This document shows positions 44,098-54,325 of a DNA stretch of 64,000 nucleotides, in pieces. Location of the stretch: NCBI GenBank assembly GCA_001969505.1, contig LSSK01000011.1, positions 1-64,000 on the forward strand. Reading direction: 5' to 3'. The notes below the pieces were generated by a model. That model was given only the letters and a program-made list of their open reading frames with translations. It had not been told where the DNA came from and made no database searches. This stretch comes from Zancudomyces culisetae. Lineage: Eukaryota; Kickxellomycota; Harpellomycetes; Harpellales; Legeriomycetaceae. Each line of letters starts with the position of its first letter. Within the stretch, counting starts at the first letter, position 1. Position numbers and translations under genes: made by a program.

Positions 44098-44395
44098 CAA
44101 GTCTGCAACACCTGATTGTGCAAGGAAAACTCTTTCTCTTTTTTTTTGGAATGTTTCCAAGGCCAAAAAGAATAAGGCAAAAACATGGAAACCTTAGACT
44201 ATTTTTCCCACTCACCAAGCATTTGGTTTATATATTTGTGTACAGATATGTTATTGTTTAGACAACATTTCTTTTTCCAATAACAAAACATTAAAAAAAA
44301 CTTCTAAAATAGTTTATTCTATACTTTAAAAACGTAAAACTAGGGGGATGGGGTAGTACATTGAGCCTGTTTTACTCAGGTGATCATTTTACCCA

Positions 44396-45361
44396 TTATT
44401 TTTTCTTCCTTCTCCGGCTTTTCTCACCAGCAGCGGCCTTTTTCCTGGTATTTCCACGCATGTCATCATCCCCCTCGTTTTCACCAGCATTGCCATTACC
44501 ATTGCCATTCCCATTCCCGCTGTTACCATCTACCAACAACCCCTTTGAATTGTAGTTTTGATTCATTTCCACTAATGCCAACTGGTCTCCAGAAAACACG
44601 CCTCCTCCACTATTCATTACCGCCACCGCACCACTGCCCTCAACTATAGAATACGGATTACCATTACCATTAGCAGTAGCGCCGCCGTTGCTATGATTGG
44701 GCTCCGCCATTGGCCCAGGACCTACTCCACCACCCATGGGTGACAATACTGAGGGCGAGGCTCCATTGTTTTTCAAAATTATCCCACCTGGGTATGACCC
44801 TCCTCTGTTTACCAGTAAAGGCTCGTAGCTGTTGGCTCCACTACTGTTGTATTCAGTTCTTCGTAAATCGTTTTCGTATAAAAAATCCGAGTAAGACAGT
44901 GTGTGCTGAAACTCACCTGTTGAATTGTTTCGCTGTTGCATTTGCTGAGCTTGGTTATTGTAGTACTGATACCCGTTGTTATAGTATGGAATCTGGTTAC
45001 CATCTACCATTCGGGACGCCATTGTGGAGGAGGATGTCAGCATGGTTGCTGCGCCTGCTGTAGGTAGTGGAGGAAGTTGCGGCACCGTTCCTCCGAGCTG
45101 CGTCAAATGCTGTATCATCGCCTCCACCCTCATTCTTAATCCTTGATTTTCCTCCAGTATTATATGGTATTCTTGTAGCAAGTTCTCCAACTGTGCTGAC
45201 CTCCATTCTAGCTCTTTTACATATTGTTCACGCCTTTGTCTAAACGCTCGTTGGGCACTTCTGTTCCTTTCTGCTCTCGCTGCTGCCTCCTCTGGCGTTT
45301 GGTTTGCCTTTACTGTTGCTTTGGAGTTGTTTTTAGTTAATTTTATTGTGGCTTGTTCCAT
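44396..45361 (-). CDS. bZIP transcription factor, Yap/Pap1-like
   Basis: This is a 321-residue protein in one exon. The basic region contains NRSAQRAFRQRRE (residues 33-45), the AP-1-like Yap/Pap1 signature N-x-x-A-Q-x-x-F-R. It is followed by a leucine-zipper helix to about residue 87 (LEWRSAQLENLL, IILEENQGLRMRVE). Such factors bind TTAC/GTAA-type sites as dimers and drive oxidative, metal or drug responses. The remainder is Asn/Gly/Ser-rich and probably disordered, including an Asn-Gly dipeptide run encoded by a short repeat. The very C-terminal RKKAAAGEKSRRRKKK is basic and could be a nuclear signal. No cysteine-rich redox domain of the Yap1 kind is seen, so it is more like the simpler Yap factors. 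Confidence 0.88.
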   Translation of the reverse strand: MEQATIKLTKNNSKATVKANQTPEEAAARAERNRSAQRAFRQRREQYVKELEWRSAQLENLLQEYHIILEENQGLRMRVEAMIQHLTQLGGTVPQLPPLPTAGAATMLTSSSTMASRMVDGNQIPYYNNGYQYYNNQAQQMQQRNNSTGEFQHTLSYSDFLYENDLRRTEYNSSGANSYEPLLVNRGGSYPGGIILKNNGASPSVLSPMGGGVGPGPMAEPNHSNGGATANGNGNPYSIVEGSGAVAVMNSGGGVFSGDQLALVEMNQNYNSKGLLVDGNSGNGNGNGNGNAGENEGDDDMRGNTRKKAAAGEKSRRRKKK

Positions 45362-47997
45362 ATTTTCATTTTATTTTATGCCGTAATTTCCTCAAGTTTA
45401 GTTAAATACCAGACATAGATAATTAATAACCACTCATCATCACACTGACTGTTTTGTCTATAAATAATATTACAAGGCTTAAAGTTCTTGAAGCGTTTTG
45501 GTTTTGGTTTTGGTTTTGTTCTTTTTCTCTTGTTTTAGATATCAAGTCTTAAGGCAGAATAATATATACTACAAAAAAAAATTTTCTATCTAATAACCCA
45601 TTGAGATATATGTTCCAAAATGAATCTTCTTCGATCCTAATTTATAATAATTACAAAAAAAAAATTTTCAATTCCATAGTACTTTTCTATTACTTTTATG
45701 TCATGGGTAACACGCTTGAAAACACATCAGAAATTATTAGCTTGTTCTTTTAATAAAACTGCCCTGATTTAGCAGCAAATTAATTGGGGGAAGGAGTTAA
45801 CTCCTTTTAGTGCAATTCCCAATTTAGTTGCATTCCTTTTAGATGAAATAGCTATAAAAAAAACCTTTGATTCATCAGATTTTTGTCGCCAACTTGCCTG
45901 TAAAAAATAGATATATCCGTTACATTTTTTTATCCGTTAATACCCGTTCTATATTTCCAAAACAACCATGCCTTTAATCTTTACTGTTCTTTCTTTCCAT
46001 CTTCTGTTGTTAGCTGCCAAACTGCAATTTAGATTATATTTTCTTTTTAAAAAAATGTATATACATAGCTATTAGTGCCGGATCTCCAAATTGTTGGGTA
46101 CTGGCAAACTTATTTTTGCTTATAGTTTAGTTTATTCTGGTGCCGTGTAATTGTTTTACTTTAAAAAAGCTAATCGCCTCGCAGGTTTTTGACCGTGATC
46201 AAGCAGCGTTTTTATTAAACTGTTTGTATTTACGTTATTCCAAAACATTACTATACATTTGGCATCACACAAGAACATTTTTGGAGTGCTGCTATTTGCA
46301 TACGAATTATGGTGAACTTGAAAACTTTACCCACCCAATCTTTCTATCTATTCATAAATTGCCGTATTTGGTTAATGTTTGCATCTTTAATTGAAAGAAA
46401 CCTTGCTTAATTGGCTTGTTTGATTTTTGCGCTTTGTTATTACATAAATGAATACCATTACCTTATTTTTCTCCTAAGCAATGCCTAAAGAGATGGGTGG
46501 GGGTTTCTTTTTTTTTAATCACAACATATCCTGGCCAATAATTTATTTGTTTTTTAGTTAATTTCCAAAAACAAAGAGTGGGCGCTACGCATTTTTTTTG
46601 TTGTTTTGCATATTCAAGCTGATCTATTGTTATTTAATGTACCAATTTTCATTTTAAAAAAAAGAGTGCTTGAAGTTCTTTTCTTTCAAACAGAGTAGCC
46701 TAAATTTCCGAAACTTTGCCTAGTAACGCCGTAAAGTTTACCAACTCTGGTCTGCAAGTAAGCAAATTAGATTGAAATTATACCACTGGTTATGGTTTTA
46801 CAGCAACCCCGGCACAAACTATATTTTGAGTACATTTTACGCTCATTACAACGTGTTTTTTTTTCTAACAATTTTAAAGAGTAGTGTAACAATACAATAT
46901 TTCTGTTATACCTTATATACGTGATACATATTGACCATCTATTTGTGCCAAACTAATCAACAAAGATGGAAATGGCCAGTCACAAGGCTCCTATGTATGC
47001 ACAAATGTGTATTTTCATCATTCCACTCTTTCTAACGAACACCAAACCCCTTTTTGAACTAGCATGATTGTGTTGATATTTTCTTTGCGCAGGGTTTTTT
47101 TTACCAGTAGCTGTTTTTCGTATACTGAGCGTTTTTCACATTTTACTGTAACTAATTGTAATTTTCAATTTATATAGCTGAAAGATTGAGTTTGAGTGCT
47201 TAAAACTATTTTTCATCTACTCCTAGCTTTGGCGTCAAATTCTGGCATTTACGTACGAACAAACAGATGGCTTTTTTTTGTCTTTTTTCTTAACATTCCT
47301 TTAAACTATTTTTTTTAATTTTTTTTATAACTACCCTTTAAATTGTTTTTTTTATAGGTCTTTTAAAGCTATTTTTTAGTAAACATTTTTTTAGCTTAGG
47401 TTTTTATAGATTTCAAAACAAAAGTGTCTAAACACCAATAAAATGTGTTTTCCACCAATTTATAACTCCGCCATACTCGGAAAATATTCATCAATTCCCT
47501 CCTTTTCCTAATATGTTTGGATTTAAAACTTGGGCAAGTATCTTGATGCATAAAATTTACGTTAAATTGTGATTATAATTACCTATTCTCAAGATATTAC
47601 CCCTTGTCATATTCTTGTTGTATTAAGATAACACGCACGCAAAATAACAAGAAAAAGCCCACCTTAAAGCTCTATTAATATCTAAATTGATTAATGCACT
47701 GTTAAAAAAACTGTACTTTCACCTTATAAGCACTGCAACATCATGGGCAAGTCAAGATGGAGGCTATTTTGTATGTAAAGTTTCTTAATTTCCTTTTTAC
47801 ATTTTTATTTTCCTGGGGGTGTAACATTTACAAGAACTAATGGCCCTTTTATCTGAAGCCTTGGCAGCATAGCTAGATCAAAAAATTTTGGTATACGTTT
47901 CTTAGCTTGGGTGCACGACGAAAGACTTGCGAAGTTAAGATGACTGCAATGTTATAACTACACCTTTCAAAGCACTGTTCTTGTAAAAGGTATATCA

Positions 47998-48040
<43 letters not shown>

Positions 48041-48675
48041 TCCTTCTAGCTGATCCAGGATATATATTACGGCCTTCTTTACAGTAGTGTTACGTTTGGA
48101 TATATGCTATTTTCTAGTTTCTGGTGAATTTTTTATGGTTGTTTTTAAACAAGACAGCCGTTAAAAGATAAGAGTCTGCCCCAAGTAAACAATCAAGAAA
48201 CTTATAGGAATAAAACCATCTAAACGATCAAAGTAGCAACTAAAAAAACATTGCTCAAAACTTACATTTCAGTACTTTATAGGAATGACGGAATTTTGAT
48301 TAAAATAAACCACATCATGTATTAATACAACCCAGTATATAACACAGTAGGCTTATAAGCAACGAATGTAATCTTGTTCATATATTATCATGCACACTAT
48401 GACTCCCCTATTGCTCATAGACAAACCAAGCATCTAAAAAAATGGATCATAATAGAAATACCATTTATTTAATCTAATTAAGCACCCGTTTATAACAAGT
48501 AAAAAATGAAAAGCCCTAAACAAAGAGTTACCTTGTGTAAAAAATAAAAAAATTAGTGATAAAAAATGTGTATGGTAGTTTTCATAGTTTGGCTGAATAA
48601 TAAATGTAGTTGACCACAAAAGTTATTAAAAGTACATTCTGTCAAGTAAAAATAAAAGGATATGGTGTGTAGAAT
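45362..48675. other. 3.3-kb gene-poor AT-rich region
   Basis: No supported coding frame was found. The region has many homopolymer runs, a GGTTTT triplet of hexamers at about 45499-45517 and the hexamer microsatellite at 48001-48041. The left end is the bZIP promoter. Confidence 0.45.
48001..48041 (+). repeat. Microsatellite (CACATA)n
   Basis: Nearly seven perfect CACATA units occur in intergenic DNA. No function is evident. Confidence 0.95.
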
Positions 48676-49426
48676 CTAGACCAGCTTCAAACTGAGCATA
48701 TCCACAAGTACTTGAGCGGCCTATCCACATATGCGCAAATAGTTTAACAAAAAATAGTCTTTTTTATTATAAAAATACATGAATGCAGAAATAAGGACTC
48801 TCACCTCCATCATTTGGACCTGCTGGTGTTTTGTTAAATTATATTTCAAACAGGTCTCCCATGAATCGTGGTGCTCCCAAAGGTGCTAGTTTTTTATATA
48901 TAATTTCAAGGAGTTAAAATAATGTTTATCGCTTTAGAAATAAAAAGAGTAAATTCACTTTGCATGATATCCTAGAGAAAGTAAGATAATGAGAAAAGTA
49001 CCTTATATAAACAGCTGCGATGTTTATATTTTTTTCCACACACTCCGCATTGACAAGGGCTACGATTAGGCAGGCCTTCGAATGGATCGTAGCTGCCTGT
49101 GTAGAATGGTCCTGAGCTATCAGAATCAGCGGAACTTTCTCGTTGATACTCAGGATATGGGTGACTAGTGAGAACCCTCTGGTGTTCCCAAAACTCGACT
49201 ATTATATCAATAATCTATCAGTTTTTTGCTCGTAATTACATATTGTCATTTATTAATAACCCAATTCCCTTAATCGTGCATTACCACCTCACCCACCACT
49301 TTTGGTATTGGATACTCTGGATAACACACATCTTTGAAGGGAAGAAATGTGTAAAAAAGTAGTGAAATATAAAATTTTAGCTTTACCATTCTTCGAGCTC
49401 ATTGGTTTTACGTCAACTCGTGTCAT
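48676..49426 (-). CDS. Small C2H2 zinc-finger protein, five exons
   Basis: I propose exons 49387-49426, 49293-49331, 49002-49198, 48805-48885 and 48676-48720, giving 133 residues. All five join in frame with GT-AG signals (GTAAAG, GTGAGG, GTACTT and GTGAGA donors). The middle carries one finger, CGVCGKKYKHRSCLYKHLWE followed by HH, spaced C-x2-C-x12-H-x3-H. It continues into LTKHQQVQMMEAAQVLVDM. A YKH-x-x-C-L-x-KH-x-WEH finger followed by a KHQQVQ-x-x-EAA helix is a conserved fungal arrangement that I recall from uncharacterised proteins. A splice junction falls inside the finger between LYK and HLW. It is probably a nuclear DNA-binding or adaptor protein, with unknown function. The first two tiny exons are less certain than the last three. 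Confidence 0.75.
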
Positions 49427-49500
49427 GGTATTCTCCTTGTGTATGTATGTATGTATGTTTACTCGTTTTTCTAAAGACTTTGGCTTTTGCGCTTACTTAT

Positions 49501-50502
49501 TTATTTTTGTTTGCCTAATCTCCTATTGTTCCTCCCAAGATAAATTAATACAGTATAAGCTTCTAAAACTACAATGAACGCACGGTTGAAATTGAAACAC
49601 GTCAAAGCACCAGAAATGTATACTTGTACCCTGGCCGGACGAATGAAGTGCTGGTTATATTTACTTCGAGTATTATTTTTGAACCCGCTTGGCTGGTTGT
49701 TTGAGCTATGACTCGACAGTAACTCGGTTCTGTATTTTAAAAGTTTTGATGTTTTAACCACAGATTCCAGAATCTCCAATATTGATTCCAAAAGCAGTTG
49801 CAAATCTATAGCTTGATCCTATGTTTTTAATCTTTTACCCTCCTTATATTTTAACTAAACTTTTAGTCTTGAGCTATGTTTCAAGATTGCTTTCTTTTAG
49901 CAAAAAGTCACTATAATGACTAGTTTTTCTATGGTATACCTAACAACTTTACTTCCCATTAGATGTTTTTATAAAGTTTAAAAAGCTGCCTCTGTGAAAA
50001 TATGAATGAAATAATCCCTGTTATAAAATTTCCGTTTTAAATTAAAATTTTATTTGGTCTTTTATTCGAAAAGTTTCTGTTTGATGAACAGAGCGTATTT
50101 TATTTCCTTGTTCTTCTTTTTGCCGTTTTGTTATCAACAATAATTTTTAACCCTGAAATCTACCTATAACTTTCTGCACTAGTGCCTTTTTTCACCTTTC
50201 CCAAACTTTGTGTTTTTTTTTCGATTCAAACAAAAAATTAATAAAACAAAAAAACGCACATTTTTTTTTTGGAAATGGGATGTAAATGCAAATACAGTAA
50301 TAACAAGACAGGAGATGTATCCCACCTCACTTTCCATGAGCTGTTTAATCTGTGACTGTAATGTATCAAACATCTATCTAAATACCAAATTCTCAACCTC
50401 ATCAATACCCAATGTATTCAGATACCGAGATACAGTTGGGAGATTGTGAAAATATTCGCATGACCTTACCAGAACCATTGTTTTAATTTGCCCACTAACC
50501 AT
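49501..50502 (-). CDS. Possible three-exon helical protein of unknown function
   Basis: I do not recognise the family. The proposed exons are 50470-50502, 50326-50373 and 49501-49818, all phase 0, giving 132 residues. The first intron uses a strong GTAAGG donor and an AGATAG acceptor; the second is about 507 nt with a CATAG acceptor. The joined start, from MVSGQIKTMVL to IKQLMESEDQAIDLQLLLES, then ILEILESVVKTSKLLKYRTE, is strongly helical with heptad-like Leu/Ile. It resembles a small subunit of a coiled-coil complex. The C-terminal 45 residues read less naturally, and a further splice at a GTACAAG donor near 49635 is possible. An additional upstream exon cannot be excluded. It lies upstream of, and on the same strand as, the C2H2 gene. 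Confidence 0.4.
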
Positions 50503-53298
50503 CCAGAAATTTTATTCAAGTACATTCATCACTTGATCCAATCAAAGCTATAAAACCCCTTATAACCTCTAATTTATTTATTTTTCCCTTAAGCACCTCC
50601 AACAAATTGAAACAACAAAAGCCAGAAATTATTGCTACATAGCTTGCATTAATTGCATTTTTATCCTCAAAATGCATTTCGAATGAAAAAGTAGAAGCAC
50701 ATTTCAATTTCAAATAGAACCTTGTGATTTGAACTATCCAATAAACAACAAAATTGCTTGTGTGGTAATTTCTGCGTGAAATATAACATTCGGCTTCCCA
50801 AAATACAATTTCTATCTGACTTTCTGTAAATATAGCTCACTAATACCTAATAAAAATCGGCGCAAAATATTTAGCACTAGTCTGATTACCACAAAATGAG
50901 CTGATATGATGTTGCAATCCTTTTCATTTTGAATTGTGTGAATCCATGAATCATGGGTTAAGCTTTTTTTTCCGATTCTCTACAATACAGGTTCTTTTGT
51001 GTGTGTTGTAACAGGGAAAAAGTTGACAAAATTTAGGTTTAAGATGTGAACATAATGAGTGTTGTTTTACTTCAGGTTTACATTTAGCTAAACATAGATT
51101 TTCTTTTTGCTTTCTCACTCAATATGTGAGTCTCATTATCATCATCATCGCCATCATCTAGCTGAACAAATAATTTGAAAAAATACCGGAAATACCTAAT
51201 AGCACATTTAGGTTTTCAATAGTATTTGGCAATGTTTCAGATAAATTTCTATAATCGAGGGAATTAAACAAAATTGAGGGAATTAGTAATTAGTAATTGG
51301 TCTATTTGAAAATTAAAACGTTTTGTCAGAAAACAACAAATGGTTGAAAATGTTGTGAAAGTTTAAATAATGGATGGGAAAGCATAGAATAAAAAATAAC
51401 AGTCAATATGTATTATTATTTTTGGATTTACAAAAACCTTAATTCCTGCAACCAAAATATTGCAGCAACATCTCCAAAAACCCGTAAGAGCTGCTCAACT
51501 CCCAGCCTCAGATGATGCTTGTTTAAACAATAGTTGTATCACTATTACTCTTTTTACTAACAACTCGTATATTTTGTATAATGGCGAGATAATTAAATAA
51601 TAAATGTGAATCTAATTGCAGGAAGCCACAACAACAGAAAAAGATAAAAAATTATTATGTATTTTTGTCTCGAAGTATTACACGGACTAAACAAGGCAGC
51701 AGTTTTTCAACATGCTACTGAACTAGTTATCCTAAATTCAAACATATATGACCTACTTTTTGTTTTATTTATTACTCAAGCATGCTAAAGTGTTTCTGAT
51801 ATCACGTTCCCCCTTCATACACAAGAGCAGTGGTGTAATCGGCTACATGGATAAATCGCCAAGGGGTGTACCACAAATGTAAACTGCAACCTCAATTTCT
51901 CGTAATTTACAGAACCTAGAACATAAATTCGAAATACAAATACAAGTTTTATATTGAGAATTAGCTAATGGATAGGCATCACCAAAACCATCTAGCTTTT
52001 TTTAAAAAGGCTTTTAGGAATTCCACAGGAGTATGTTATCCATGGGTTCTGAGCATGAGTTGTGGGCATTTCACGTTTAATGATTTTTCTTGATAATTGG
52101 GATAAATTCATTCATTTTAACAAATTATCTCGTATGTTTTAATGCAATTTTCCTAATTAATGTCAAATTGGAATAAAAATAGTAACGAAAAAAGGTTGGC
52201 AATAATAAATAATATTGTTCTCAGTATATAGAACATGTGTGTGTAGATGCTATAGCCTTAAAAGCTACTAATAGAGAAAAATAATCTCATTGTATAGTAA
52301 AATATTCACAAGCTGAGTTGATGTAACATCAAAATTCATTAAAGCCGTGCTCAAACAGAGTATGTAGTCCAAGTGAATTTTCCTGAATGTCTGTACTAAT
52401 TCAATCTGAAAGGCTAATACCATATCTCCAGATATTTTTATCATAGCTACTATAATTATTTTTGAAATGGGTGGTTTTTTTCCCTGATAATTAGGAGATT
52501 GGAATGAAAAGGTTAAAAAGTGCGTAGCTGTGAGTTGAAAGTTATGGAGCAAGAGTGATGAGTTGTTATGTATCACACATGATATCGATAGCACCATGAA
52601 CAGACCTGGTATACTGTAGCGATGAACATGAAACAGCCTTAACTCTGAAAAAATTATTTTGTTTTATTCAAAACTGTCAAAAAAAATTAAACGAAATTAC
52701 ACTAAAGAACCAGCTCCCCCAACTTTGGTCAGATAGCGTTTCCATTTATCATACGCATATTACCTTACATACAGCCGAAAACGTATCCCTCAGGGAATAT
52801 AGCAACCCTCGTTGTGGTATTCTACGTTGCTCGTTTCTTCTTTTGATAATAGGATAAACCTAAGAGCAAGCTTTGTCGGCTATTAGGTGGAGGGGGAGAT
52901 TCCCCAACGATATTCATACGCATAAAATATTGCGCAAATGTATAAAGTACTATAAAATATTGGATGCTATGTGCTACAGCTGAGTATGTGTAATATAAAG
53001 CGACTGTCCTCCTGTCTCATAATTCTGATAAAAATTCGTTAGCACAAAGCTGGCAAGATTGTATTAACATACATGTGGGCACATGTTATACCAACCTTAT
53101 GATCTTTGTCGCACTGATATTGTTTGTGTAATGATTTGTAAATTGTGTTGAATAATTAAAACCAGAGAGGGTCTTGATAGATGTGATTAATAAGGTGAAT
53201 AAATTGTGGTAAATACCCAAAGGGCTTCTATAGTTGAATTTGAATTTAACAAGTGAAATATAAAAGTACTATTATGTCAACTATGTAAAAAAGATAGA
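50503..53298. other. 2.8-kb region with no confident gene
   Basis: There is a coding-like minus-strand segment at 51084-51161 (Asp-rich then Lys/Arg-rich, ending in TAA) that could be a terminal exon of an unresolved gene. A 109-codon minus frame at 52268-52597 has no recognisable features. The remaining sequence is AT-rich. Confidence 0.4.
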
Positions 53299-54031
53299 TC
53301 AAGTTCGTTCTCGGTAAAAGGAAGAGTACTTTAGAGCGTACACTGAACCGATGGTGAAAATTGAACCAAACAAGGTAATCGGGCCAAAATTTCGAGACTT
53401 AAGAGCCTTTTTTGAATTGAAAACTAGCCACATCCCACTCCAAGCTACATTGATGTAATTTGCAACAAAGTCACAGAAAATTTAGCTATCCAAGTGTGTA
53501 CAGTGTAAAGAAATAGTAAATGTATTTAAAAAAACTATATTATTACCTGTGCAAATCCCCGAGCCGTTGTAATCATCTCCATTTTTCAAGGCATAGCTAT
53601 AAATTAAACAAGATTTAAAATGTTACTTTTATATCATTTTCCTTGATTATTTTATCTGCTCGGAAAAAAGAATCATTTAATGCCAAGTTTAAGATAAGAA
53701 TAAATCTAGAAACAAATTAAATTAGTATTAATTGTGTAAACTTACCCAGCAAAGAAATATGCAGCCGCAAAGCCCACCGATTGAATGTAAGGAGGGTATC
53801 CTCTATTGATAAAGTTTTGAGGAAAGATAGCAGAAAAACCTAGTATAACCGCCACAAAAAAAATTCAAAAAAAATTCAGCAATAAACCCAAGAATAACAA
53901 ATTCCGCATTCACAAGGACATATGTATTAGGAATCGAGCTTACTCATTAAAGAAAGTCCAAATGCAGGATAAGGTGAAGAACCGAGCTTATTAGCGAATT
54001 TGAATAATGAGTTCGTTTTGCTTTCGTCCAT
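53299..54031 (-). CDS. Small membrane protein, Aim19/NUXM-like, four exons
   Basis: I propose exons 53944-54031, 53746-53839, 53547-53596 and 53299-53444, giving 125 residues. Phases 1, 2, 1 all match, and donors are GTAAGC, GTAAGT and GTAATA. The protein has three or four hydrophobic stretches (PAFGLSLMSFSAIFP; YIQSVGFAAAYFFAGYAL; the TAWSGMWLVF helix; ITLFGSIFTIGSVYAL). It also has the motif NGSGICTAWSGMWLVFNSKK. The NG-x-G-x-x-TAW-x(7)-N-x-KK pattern resembles the Aim19 family and related small fungal mitochondrial inner-membrane proteins, including the complex I accessory subunit NUXM. I rely on memory for that. The gene structure itself is convincing. It is divergent from FANCL with 294 bp between starts. 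Confidence 0.65.
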
Positions 54032-54325
54032 GTTTGTATTAATATTTCAATTTGTTTAAAACGAGCGTGCAATATATTCTACAGCGGCTAGAGAATTTTC
54101 ACACAATTTGATGAAATGGCAAAAAAATATATGATAATGTGATTAATTTTTTTTCACAGTAAATAATTCGATGCGATTTTTGATGAAAAAAGTATCCAAA
54201 ACCATTTAATCATAAGAACAAATATTCTGGCAGCTATTGATACACAAATCAAACTGAATTTGAAGAATGATGTTCCACTGAGAAAAATCCTCGCATTCAG
54301 ATTATGAGGTAAAATAATAGCAAGC

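Noticed and set aside
50516-50713. 65-codon minus frame upstream of the helical gene
   Set aside because: It could be an earlier exon, but no donor-acceptor pair of reasonable length joins it in phase.
52268-52597. 109-codon minus frame
   Set aside because: It has an ATG but no recognisable motif, and the composition looks like chance AT-rich reading; no neighbouring exon was found.
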